Assembly: GCA_020846535.1 (NCBI GenBank) | Contig: JADLDR010000074.1 | Coordinates: 1 to 43,301, forward strand | Reading direction: 5' to 3' | Source: Armatimonadota bacterium | Lineage (GTDB): Bacteria; Armatimonadota; JADLDR01 | Length of the DNA stretch: 43,301 nt | Shown here: in pieces, positions 1 to 7,079 of the stretch | Numbering within the stretch: position 1 is the first letter of the stretch | Layout: every line of letters begins with the position of its first letter | The notes under the pieces: generated by a model | Told to the model about the DNA's origin: nothing | Database searches by the model: none | Seen by the model: the letters and a program-made list of their open reading frames with translations, nothing else | Translations under genes and position numbers: made by a program

Positions 1-11
1 CAGGTATATCG

Positions 12-84
12 GTAAGGGCGAACCGGGTGTTCGCCCTGGTCGCCTGAGGGCCGTTTTCAGGGCGAACACCCGGTTCGCCCCTAC
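12..84. repeat. Intergenic palindromic repeat, type A (GGGCGAACCGGG hairpin)
   Basis: Positions 16-37 and 59-80 form a perfect 22-bp inverted repeat around a 21-nt loop. With one mismatch the arms extend to 12-37 and 59-84. The right arm ends in CGCCCCTAC, and the hairpin at 21360-21417 has the same kind of end, so the two may be members of one dispersed family. There is no T-run, so it does not look like a simple terminator. Confidence 0.85.
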
Positions 85-182
85 GAGGATGGAGAACTTG
101 CCTCCAGAACTGCCCCTTTACTCCAACTTCCTGCTTAGCACCGACAGAGCCAGCATCTCCCGATGAGGAGGTTGCCGCATGA

Positions 183-332
183 TCAATCTGGAAGCATATA
201 GGGATCATGGAATCTCTGGCAGGCGGCCTCCTCTGGAGCGATTATAAGGATGCCGTTACCTTCGTGATCCTTCTGGCCGCCCTCCTGGTCAGGCCGAAGG
301 GAATTCTGTCCCGGCGCGGGGCAGGGGGTTAG
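183..332 (+). pseudogene. livH: livH remnant: C-terminal end of a branched-chain amino acid permease
   Basis: The frame after a stop at 180-182 reads about 49 residues to TAG at 330-332. From the ATG at 207 it encodes MESLAGGLLWSDYKDA, then a hydrophobic VILLAALLVRP stretch and KGIL. This matches the last transmembrane helix and tail of LivH-type permeases (GLLESL..G..S.YKDA..F..L..VLL.RP.GIL), the inner-membrane subunit of high-affinity branched-chain amino acid ABC importers. The rest of the gene is absent upstream: the frame closes at 180 and the sequence before it is a hairpin repeat and non-coding DNA. I infer a decayed remnant with no function. The livM start follows three bases downstream, as in intact livHM operons. 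Confidence 0.75.
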
Positions 333-334
333 CG

Positions 335-529
335 ATGCCTGCCGTTCTCGCTTCCGCGCCCGTCGCTCAGCGCCATTCCGTGCGGGCGTGCCTGCTGGCG
401 TACCTGCCGTTCGCCGCCTTCACTCTCGCCTGGCTTCTCCTGCCCCGCTTTGCGAAGGCGCGGCATATCGCCCTATTGATCTATATGAGGGGCGGTCATG
501 ATTCTAAGCCGCCTTCAGAAAAGGCTTGA
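335..529 (+). pseudogene. livM: livM remnant: N-terminal end of a branched-chain amino acid permease
   Basis: An ATG lies three bases after the livH-remnant stop. The 64-codon frame has one hydrophobic segment (LLAYLPFAAFTLAWLLLP) followed by RHIALLIYM. This resembles the first helix of LivM-type permeases and the start of the next (..LLLP....L..LLIYAL.ALGLNLL). After about position 488 similarity stops and the frame runs into unrelated sequence. The position directly behind a livH tail supports the call more than the short sequence does. I infer that livHM was cut away, leaving a splice of one gene's end and the next one's beginning. It could instead be an unrelated short membrane peptide. 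Confidence 0.5.
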
Positions 530-889
530 GGCCCACTGGGATGCACCCCTGAAATGGGACGCTATGTAGAGCCGGTATCGCCCGGGCGGCACTTTGAGCA
601 GAAAGCGGTTTTCCCGACTGCCGATCACGGCATCCTCGGTGACGGCGTTCGCCCTGATGGGCGGCCCTTCCTCGCCGCTGCTTGGTTTGCGGTAGGCGCG
701 AACAGAAGAGCGCATCCCGCCCGGTCTCTCCCCGCCGAAGCCTGCCTGCTCCGAATAAACGCTGCCCGCTGTTGCCGCCCGGAATCCCTCCTCAAGATGG
801 GAGTCTCTGCTGCCCATGTCGTAGAGATAGGAGTCTGCCTGGGCGGAGCCGGCCAGCAGCGCGGCGATCAAGCCGCACCAGAATTTGAT
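515..889 (-). pseudogene. Truncated exported protein gene with lost start codon
   Basis: The frame reads KFWCGLIAALLAGSAQA, a good signal peptide, then DSYLYDMGSRDSHLEEGF and, further on, VPPGRYRLYI. The FD-x-G...V-x-GF and V-x-LPPG-x-Y-x-V pattern is familiar from N-terminal beta-sandwich domains of secreted polysaccharide-active proteins; this is a resemblance, not a firm family match. A GGAGGGAG ribosome site lies seven bases before codon 889-887, exactly where an ATG would be expected, but the codon is ATC. The first standard start inside is TTG at 871. The C-terminus stops abruptly at 515 next to the livM remnant, where a beta-sandwich domain would continue. It overlaps the end of the broken gene upstream (stop at 868). 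I infer a degraded gene. Confidence 0.55.
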
Positions 890-1753
890 GGGGTTGCTCC
901 CTCCTGCCAGGGAGAGGGAATCAGCCGGATCGAGTTCGAAGCGGCCATGAGGCGGCCCGGCGTTCGGGCGGACAGAACATAGTTACCCGGGGGCAAGTCC
1001 CGATTGCCCAGGGCCAGCAGCATCCGGCTCGGGCCGCACTCGGCCTGCGCCTCGGACCGGGCGATCACCCGGCTTTCCTTCCGCAGTTCCACCGAAACCG
1101 CAATCCGACTTCCAGGCAGCAGGCCGGTCAGATCGAAGCGCACCGGAATCCGGCGCTCTCCGGCCCGAAGTCCAGCAGCGCAGGCCGAACGTAGCGCATC
1201 AGGGCGATCCGGTCGATATGGAAGTCCAGGCAGTCTCGGTCGCGATAGTTGGATTCGGAGATAAAAGGCGCACCTCGCGGCGGTGAGGAATCCTTGAGAG
1301 CGGCAGCCGAATCGAAGCCCACCGGCCTATTGCCAGTTCTTTCAGCGGGCGGTGGTGCTGGTTCTCCCGATCAGGGGTATACAGCAGGAGCCCCACCGGC
1401 TCCTGGGGCAGACTTTTGCGGTTCGTCCGAGTGTCGACCCTCAGTTCCAGGATATTCCGCAAAGACCAGTCCGAGGCGTCACCGCCCAGGATGTGGTTAA
1501 TACGGGGCCACCCGGCAGGATAATTGGGTTCGCCGGTGGAGCAGGCGACCGAGATCTGCCGCCGGAGCGCCGCGCTTCCGCCTGGGGGGAGGAACGACTG
1601 CCTCCAGAGAGGCCCCTCCACCTCCCATTCACGTATGCTTTCCAGGCCGAAAAGGATTTTGCGTCCCACAGCGCCCGGTGGCTCTCCGAGCCGGGCAAAC
1701 AGCGGAATCCCGATGAGCCAAATCAAGGCCAGGCATAACGACCATCGCTTCAT
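868..1753 (-). pseudogene. Frameshifted exported, possibly carbohydrate-binding protein
   Basis: It starts at ATG 1753 with a signal peptide (KRWSLCLALIWLIGIPLFA). Three consecutive frames together give one plausible protein of about 295 residues. Frame 1 carries ..LRNILELRV..., GLLLYTPD and GRWASIRLPLSRIP. Frame 2 continues FISESNYRDRDCLDFHIDRI. Frame 3 continues IPVRFDLTGLLPGSRIAVSV. The first switch fits loss of one base from an A/T homopolymer at 1263-1266; the second sits at about 1155-1165 near a CTCTC. The all-beta pattern (W.R..LPLS.I, LDFyID.I.L.RY, then an Ig-like part) suggests a carbohydrate-binding jelly-roll plus Ig-like domain, but I do not recognise a named family. It lies 24 bases after the toroid gene, in the same direction. 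Either a pseudogene or sequencing errors. Confidence 0.6.
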
Positions 1754-1777
1754 GAACGTGTTTTCGCCTCCTGCGGT

Positions 1778-2755
1778 TTACACCCTCAGATAACGCTCCA
1801 GCAGCTCGAATTTGTGAAGGGCCTGGAGTACGGTCAGCGTCTTCTCGGCTCGCCAAGCTTTGCCCCAGGTGCCGTCCTCGTGCTGGAGCTTGCGGATAAG
1901 CGGGAACGCACGCTGCATCTGCTCGCCGATCAGGGGATGCTCGATATCCGTCAGGGCGTGGAGCATCAGGTAAACCGATTCTCGCTCGCAGCCGATCCAG
2001 CGCCCGTCCGGCTGCTGGACGGAGGCCATCCAGCGCAGCCCGCTGTCGATGAGCCGGTCAGCGGCGGGGGAATCGCGCCAGATCAGGGCCGACAGGAGCA
2101 GGGCCGTGCAGCGCGGGCAGCAGTATTTGCCGCCAGGATAGTTTTGGATCAGAAAGCGGAAGACGCGCAGGACGGGCCTCTCCTCGTCCACGCCCAGGGG
2201 CAGGATGCAGCGGAGGACGAAAGCGTTCAGGGCCAGCCCGTACCGTAAAAACTCCATATCGTCCCCGACGGGCGTGGGATAGATAGCGACAGCCTCCTCG
2301 CGCTCGCAAAGTTCCCCATCGATATTCTGGCGGGCGTAGAGCCAGGACAGAGCGCGGCGGATATCGGGATGGTCGCGGTCGAACCCGATCTGCGCAAGCT
2401 GGTAGAGGCGCATGGCGGTCCGGCCCAGGGAGGCGTTCCAGCCTCCGCTGGCAAGCTGCATCCTGAAGATCCCGGCTGCCAGCCGATAGGCCAGCAGGCA
2501 ATCCTCCTCGTTGTCCAGGCCCATCAGATCGCGCCGGGCCACCATCCCTGCGATGGAGCGGTGACGGCGCAGGAAATGCAGCCCATCGCAGGATAGGTGC
2601 GGTCTCTCCAGGGCGTCGGGTCCGGCCTCTGGCGGCAGGAGTTGGGGAACGATCCACGCCTGCCCGGTATCCTCGCTGATCAGTTCCACCCGGCAGTACG
2701 GGCAAAGGCTGCGTTCCCTGCCGAACCGGCTCCGGCATCGAGGGCAAAACATCAT
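1778..2755 (-). CDS. Zinc-ribbon protein with alpha/alpha-toroid (prenyltransferase/squalene-oxidase-like) repeats
   Basis: 325 residues from the ATG at 2755, chosen because AAGGA lies eight bases upstream; the in-frame ATG at 2764 is too close to that site. The N-terminus is a zinc ribbon: C4-x2-C7 and C18-PY-C21. The rest is helical, with repeats typical of six-hairpin toroids, including SGGWNASLGRTAMRLYQLA, RALSWLYARQNIDGE, GLRWMASVQQPDGRWIG and IRKLQHEDGTWGKAWRAEK; the Q..DG.W element recurs. There is also a CCPRC in the middle. No DXDD motif of class II terpene cyclases is visible, so cyclase activity is doubtful and a binding or scaffold role is possible. No signal peptide or membrane segment is seen. 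It lies 111 bases downstream of apbE in the same direction and may be co-transcribed. Function unknown. Confidence 0.8.
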   Translation of the reverse strand: MMFCPRCRSRFGRERSLCPYCRVELISEDTGQAWIVPQLLPPEAGPDALERPHLSCDGLHFLRRHRSIAGMVARRDLMGLDNEEDCLLAYRLAAGIFRMQLASGGWNASLGRTAMRLYQLAQIGFDRDHPDIRRALSWLYARQNIDGELCEREEAVAIYPTPVGDDMEFLRYGLALNAFVLRCILPLGVDEERPVLRVFRFLIQNYPGGKYCCPRCTALLLSALIWRDSPAADRLIDSGLRWMASVQQPDGRWIGCERESVYLMLHALTDIEHPLIGEQMQRAFPLIRKLQHEDGTWGKAWRAEKTLTVLQALHKFELLERYLRV

Positions 2756-2866
2756 GGCAGACATCCTTGCACGTGATGAAAGCTGGCTTAAGTTTAGCAA
2801 ATCTATGCCCCGGTGTCAAATGGGGGCATCCAGGCAGGAAAAACCTCTGCCGCCTTGAATGAAGCT

Positions 2867-3814
2867 TTATTCCTCCACCTGGCGGATAAATACCCTTACG
2901 CCCGGCATCGCATGGGCCAGAGCCTGCCCCTTCTCCCGGCCCAGCACGCACAGGGCGGTGGCGAGCGCGTCCGAGGTAGCGGCATTGCGGGCGATCACGG
3001 TGGCGGCGACGCGGGCGGTCAGCCCGATACCGGTGCGCGGGTCCACAATGTGAGAGTAGCGATTCCCGCCCAGTTCGACATGCTGCTCGGTGTCGCCGGA
3101 GGTGGAGATGGCGGCGCAGGAGAGCAGCGTCAGGCGCGGCCCGCCTCCGGCGTGGGCGATCTCGATGCGCCAGCCCTTCGCGCCGGGCGGAGGAGCGGCT
3201 GCGGCGACGTCGCCGCCCGCTTCCACCAGGGCGGATGTAATGCCGTGCCGCCGAAGAACCTTCAGCGCGGCATCGCAGGCATAGCCTTTGGCGATCCCGC
3301 CCAGGTCGAGGCGCATTCCGGGAACGAGCAAGCGGACGGATCTCTTCCGGGCATCCAGTTCGATCTTTTCCCAGCCGACCAGGGCGCAGGCCTGCCAGAG
3401 CGCCTCTTCCGAAGGCATTGCGCCGGTCTTTCTCGCTTCCCGCCAGAGCCGGACGTACGGGCCGACCGTCACATCGAAGGCCCCGCCGCTCAGACGGGAG
3501 AAGGCGGCAGAACGGTTGAGGATATCCCATAACGCAGGGCTGACCTTCACCGGAGGGCCTCCGGCCCGGTCGCAGAGGCGCATCAATTCGCTGTCGGACC
3601 GGTAATCGCTCATGATCGCATCCAGTTCCGAGAAGCGACGAAACGCCGCCTCGCACGAGCGCCGGGCCGCCGCCTCGGAGGGCGCGTAAACGGTGATCCG
3701 CACCGAAACGCCCATGCGGACCTGTGTATACCGGAAGCGTGCCGGACTGCCCGCACCGACGGGCCGCAGGCCGAGGGCCGCAAGGCATATAATAATGATC
3801 GCTCGATATATCAT
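2867..3814 (-). CDS. apbE: FAD:protein FMN transferase (ApbE family)
   Basis: About 315 residues. ApbE enzymes transfer FMN from FAD to a Ser/Thr of target flavoproteins outside the cytoplasmic membrane, using Mg2+. Visible family features are DAIMSDYRSDSEL near the start, the GGAFDVTVGP region, RLDLGGIAKGYACD, LVEAGGDVAA, and ISTSGDTEQ leading to HIVDPRTG near the end. The N-terminus IYRAIIIICLAALGL is an export signal or anchor without a clear lipobox. Two adjacent ATGs (3817, 3814) follow GGAG by one and four bases, so 3814 is preferred. No obvious FMN-binding-domain target is encoded nearby, so its substrate is unknown. It is divergent from the SUMF-domain gene; the start regions are only about 20 bases apart. 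Confidence 0.93.
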   Translation of the reverse strand: MIYRAIIIICLAALGLRPVGAGSPARFRYTQVRMGVSVRITVYAPSEAAARRSCEAAFRRFSELDAIMSDYRSDSELMRLCDRAGGPPVKVSPALWDILNRSAAFSRLSGGAFDVTVGPYVRLWREARKTGAMPSEEALWQACALVGWEKIELDARKRSVRLLVPGMRLDLGGIAKGYACDAALKVLRRHGITSALVEAGGDVAAAAPPPGAKGWRIEIAHAGGGPRLTLLSCAAISTSGDTEQHVELGGNRYSHIVDPRTGIGLTARVAATVIARNAATSDALATALCVLGREKGQALAHAMPGVRVFIRQVEE

Positions 3815-3818
3815 CATT

Positions 3819-3827
3819 CTCCGGAGG
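3819..3827. promoter_or_regulatory. Shared palindromic Shine-Dalgarno of a divergent gene pair
   Basis: CTCCGGAG at 3819-3826 is its own reverse complement. On the plus strand it supplies GGAGG (3823-3827), nine bases before the ATG at 3837. On the minus strand it supplies GGAG (3822-3819), four bases before the apbE ATG at 3814. With only 22 bases between the two starts, the promoter of each gene must lie inside the other coding region, and the two transcripts must overlap. Confidence 0.6.
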
Positions 3828-3836
3828 CAGTTCGAT

Positions 3837-4718
3837 ATGTACTGTGATTCCTTACTAAGGTTTGTCCTGAGAGGGGGTCTTCTCCTTCTGGCAGGCCTCT
3901 CTTTCTTAACCCCTGCGCTGGCGAAACCGCAGGCCAAGAAAGCGGAACCGGCCCGGCCCGTGAAGAAGATGGAGCCTTATATCGAAACCATTCCGCGCAC
4001 CCTGGTCAAATTCGAGATGATTCCCGTGCGAGGCGGCAGCATCGAAACGCCCGATCCGGCCCGGCCCGGGGCCAGGAAAAAAGCGCAGGCAGGCGATTTC
4101 TGGATCGGCAAATTCGAGGTCACCTGGGACGAGTTCGATATCTATCTCTACGGCCTCGATCTCAGTAACGAGGAGGAAGAGAAAAAGGAGGCGGCGGACG
4201 CCGTTTCCCGGCCCAGCAAGCCCTACGGCTCCCCCGACCGCGGCTTCGGGCACGAGGGCTACCCGGCCATCAGCGTGACCTACCATGCGGCAGAGCGGTA
4301 CTGCCACTGGCTTTCGGTCAAAACGGGCAAGAAATATCGCCTGCCGACCGAGGTCGAATGGGAGTACGCCTGCCGCGCCCGCATCCTCCCCTCCGGCCCG
4401 CTGGCCCGGGCGGCCCTCGATAAGGTGGCTTGGCATTGGGACAATTCGGACGACAAAACCCATCCGGTCGGCAAGAAGGAACCGAACGCCTGGGGCCTTT
4501 ACGATATGCTCGGAAACGCCGGGGAGTGGTGCAAGCCGCTCCAGGGGACGCCCGTTCTCTGCGGCGGCTCCTACCGGGACAGCCCCGAAAAGATATCCCC
4601 CTCCGCCCGCCAGCGGCACACTCCCGGCTGGCAATCCACCGATCCCCAGAACCCCAAAAGCAAATGGTGGCTCTCCGACGGCCCCTTTGCGGGCCTGCGG
4701 GTCCTACGGGAAGAATAA
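3837..4718 (+). CDS. Exported SUMF1/FGE-fold protein without the catalytic Cys
   Basis: 293 residues from ATG 3837 (GGAGG nine bases upstream), with a signal peptide ending about ALA-KPQAKK. The FGE-sulfatase (SUMF1/EgtB/PvdO) fold is clear: FEMIPVRGGSIETPD, FWIGKFEVTWDEF, YPAISVTYHAAERYCHWLS, YRLPTEVEWEYACRA, AWGLYDMLGNAGEWC, LCGGSY and a final GLRVLRE. In true formylglycine-generating enzymes the end reads GFRCA with a redox Cys; here it is GLRV, so sulfatase activation is unlikely. The family also includes C-type-lectin-like binding proteins and other oxidases. An insert of charged residues (EEEEKKEAADAV) follows the first core strand. No intact FGly-type sulfatase is visible in this window, which agrees with a different role. 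Exact role unknown. Confidence 0.85.
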   Translation: MYCDSLLRFVLRGGLLLLAGLSFLTPALAKPQAKKAEPARPVKKMEPYIETIPRTLVKFEMIPVRGGSIETPDPARPGARKKAQAGDFWIGKFEVTWDEFDIYLYGLDLSNEEEEKKEAADAVSRPSKPYGSPDRGFGHEGYPAISVTYHAAERYCHWLSVKTGKKYRLPTEVEWEYACRARILPSGPLARAALDKVAWHWDNSDDKTHPVGKKEPNAWGLYDMLGNAGEWCKPLQGTPVLCGGSYRDSPEKISPSARQRHTPGWQSTDPQNPKSKWWLSDGPFAGLRVLREE

Positions 4719-4726
4719 AAGGTGAT

Positions 4727-4993
4727 ATGGCGAAAAGATGCTCCTGGCAAGGAGAGGTGCTTTACCGCACTATCATTGGGGAAACCTGTAGATGGAGGGG
4801 ACACTTTTATGGTCGATACTGGCCCAATCCAGAATGCCGGAGTCGATAGACTCATCACGGAGCAAGTAAACTCTACAGCCTCTACATCTCGGTCGGAACG
4901 CGCACTGGAACCCCATGCATAGCCCTCCCCCTGGCCGATAGCGACGGGGACAAGCGATACAAGTTGGGAACGGTGGAGGGAACCCCGCAATGA
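4727..4993 (+). pseudogene. Possible decayed small gene with an in-frame amber codon
   Basis: From ATG 4727 (AAAGGTG just upstream) one frame stays open to TGA 4991-4993 apart from a TAG at 4847-4849. The second half, LYSLYISVGTRTGTPC followed by IALPLADSDGDKRYKLG, has beta-strand-like alternation and GC-rich third positions like the neighbouring genes. The first half is less convincing. I do not recognise a family. It could be the tail of a lost gene, a small gene stopped by point mutation, or chance. This gap between the SUMF gene and the next operon shows no other gene. Confidence 0.3.
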
Positions 4994-5030
4994 GGAATGG
5001 ATAACGGTCAGAACAGGAGGAATTATCTTC

Positions 5031-7022
5031 ATGGATTCATTTTCCCTCTGGGGAGCCTGTCTTTTGATAGGCTGCATGGGTATGCTGGCGGTCGCGCCGG
5101 CGGAGGCGGCGGCTCCTCGCAAAACGCTGTACGTCTCCAAGCTGGGCGACAATTCGGACGGTTCTTCGTGGACGAAGGCGTTTCATACCGTGCAGACGGC
5201 CCTGAGCGCGATTCCGGACGGGCGGGGCGGCTACCGCATCATCGTGCGGCCCGACACCTATTTCGAGGACAACCTGGCCTCGGCCCATCGCGGCGCGAAA
5301 AGGGCCTACAACGAGCTTATCGGGGATTTCGACGGCAGCCTGGGGTCCGGGCGGAAAGGATGGGTGATCATCGATTCGGGAGACCCGGGGCAGCAGGGGT
5401 TCAAAAGCTACGACTGGTGGGGGACGACGAAGGCGTACTCCAAAGGGTGGTCCGCGGAGCATACCGACCCGACCTTTTCGGCCATCGTCTGGGACCGATG
5501 GCGGCTGAGCCGCCTCTATGTGACCGGCGGGGACGGGGGCTTCATGTTCGACTGCACCGACCGGGTGGAGCCGTTCAGCGTGGTGGTGGAGGACTGTGTG
5601 AGCATCGGGCGGGCCTTCGGGGGCGGGGCGGCGAGCTGTCTCTCGCGCTACGAAGAGCCGATCACCTTCCGGCGCTGCTGGCTCTACGCCCTGGACTGGT
5701 GGGGCGATACGGGAGCCGCCTATATCCGCGTCGAGAACAAGGCCATGCCCGAAAAGCCGGACGCCGTTTTCGAGGACTGCGTGATGGTCAGCCCGCAGTG
5801 CGCCCTCAAAGGAGGCAATTTCGGGTTCGCCACCTATATGCGCGTCAGGCTGAATCGCTGCCGCCTGGTCGTCCTGAACTTCTCCCAGCCCCAGGGCACA
5901 CCCACCGACGGCATTATCCAGAGCGTCGAGCACGGCAAATACCTGCGCGTCGATCTGGAGGATACCACCCTGATGGGCTACAAGGTCTTCGGCGTCCGGG
6001 TGAACAAGGAGAGCGCCGGGGATCTCGGGTACAGCGCGAAGGGCGATGTGAAAGCATATGTCCAGTATCAGCAGACCGTGCCCGCCGGTATCCACCGGAT
6101 GCCGCACTGGCCCGCCGATATCTTCCAGGAGATCGCCCCGCCGAAGGCTCCCGAAAATCCGCCCGTCCTTGCGAACCGGGAGATCGTCCACGGGGATATG
6201 TGCGAGATTTCCCCCTTTACCTGGGAAGGGCGGCTCTGCCACATGGAATGCGTCCGTCCCGGAAGCGGAGGCAAAACGGAGGACTACTATCTCCTCCTGA
6301 AAGACGCCGAGACCGGTAAAGTGATGGCCCGGCTTGCGACCGGATACGGGCTTGCCAGCATCCTCATCCATAACGGGGAGGTCTTTGTCTTCGCCTCCCG
6401 GTGGGAAAACGGCGGCTGGTACGATGTGACTCTCTTCCGCTCCCGCGACCTCAAAGAGTGGCAGAGCAAGGTCGCCATCCGGGGCGAGAACGAGATGCTC
6501 TTCAACAGCACGGTCTGCAAAGGGCCGAAGGGCTTCGTGATGGCCTATGAATCCAACGACCCGGCCTATCCCGCCTTCACCACCAAATTCGCCCGCTCGA
6601 AAGACCTGGAGAACTGGGAAAAGCTGCCCGAATCCACCTTCGGGACGAACCGCTACACCGCCTGCCCCTGCATCCGCTATGCGGGCGGCTACTACTATGT
6701 GATGTACGCCGAACACCGCGCCCCGCGCCATTTTTACGAAACCTACATCACCCGCTCGAAAGACCTGCGCCACTGGGAGCTGAGTTCGGCCAACCCCGTA
6801 CTCCGGGCCGAGGGAGTGGATGAGGGCATCAACAACTCCGATCCCGAGATCGTGGAGTTCGAGGGGAAAACATATCTCTACTTCGCAGTCGGCGACCAGC
6901 TTACCTGGATGAAGCTCAAGCGAGCCGTCTACCCCGGTCCCATGAAGCGATTCTTCGCCGATTATTTCAAAACGCCCGCCATCCCGGATTACGGGAGTAT
7001 GGTTTATCATGAGAAGAAATGA
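5031..7022 (+). CDS. Secreted fusion: right-handed beta-helix plus five-bladed propeller (GH43/GH32-like)
   Basis: 663 residues; AGGAGG precedes the ATG at 5031. The signal peptide ends near AEAAA (about residue 27). Residues 30-350 open with LYVSKLGDNSDGSSWTKAF and TALSAIPDG, the standard start of pectin-lyase-like parallel beta-helices, followed by coils such as FEDCVMVSPQCALKGGN. Residues 380-650 hold repeated propeller blades with the RSKDLxxWE signature three times (FRSRDLKEWQS, ARSKDLENWEK, TRSKDLRHWEL), as in GH43/GH32/GH130-type propellers. DPEIVEFEGKTYLYF supplies a typical blade edge, but I cannot assign catalytic acids with confidence. It probably binds or cleaves a polysaccharide outside the cell. 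It is the first gene of an operon with the Gfo/Idh and DUF1080 genes. Confidence 0.82.
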   Translation: MDSFSLWGACLLIGCMGMLAVAPAEAAAPRKTLYVSKLGDNSDGSSWTKAFHTVQTALSAIPDGRGGYRIIVRPDTYFEDNLASAHRGAKRAYNELIGDFDGSLGSGRKGWVIIDSGDPGQQGFKSYDWWGTTKAYSKGWSAEHTDPTFSAIVWDRWRLSRLYVTGGDGGFMFDCTDRVEPFSVVVEDCVSIGRAFGGGAASCLSRYEEPITFRRCWLYALDWWGDTGAAYIRVENKAMPEKPDAVFEDCVMVSPQCALKGGNFGFATYMRVRLNRCRLVVLNFSQPQGTPTDGIIQSVEHGKYLRVDLEDTTLMGYKVFGVRVNKESAGDLGYSAKGDVKAYVQYQQTVPAGIHRMPHWPADIFQEIAPPKAPENPPVLANREIVHGDMCEISPFTWEGRLCHMECVRPGSGGKTEDYYLLLKDAETGKVMARLATGYGLASILIHNGEVFVFASRWENGGWYDVTLFRSRDLKEWQSKVAIRGENEMLFNSTVCKGPKGFVMAYESNDPAYPAFTTKFARSKDLENWEKLPESTFGTNRYTACPCIRYAGGYYYVMYAEHRAPRHFYETYITRSKDLRHWELSSANPVLRAEGVDEGINNSDPEIVEFEGKTYLYFAVGDQLTWMKLKRAVYPGPMKRFFADYFKTPAIPDYGSMVYHEKK

Positions 7023-7079
7023 ACGATTGAAAGGGCCGATTTTTGCATTCGCCCTTTTGCCACAATAAAGGAGGCCAGT

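Noticed and set aside
179-247. A 22-codon mini-frame (MINLEAYRDHG...) with a good GAGGAGG site
   Set aside because: Too short to support as a gene, overlaps the livH remnant in another frame, and resembles nothing I know.
2058-3788. A 576-codon minus-strand frame spanning apbE and the toroid gene
   Set aside because: An alternative frame of two well-supported genes; Arg/Gly/Pro-rich with no motif.
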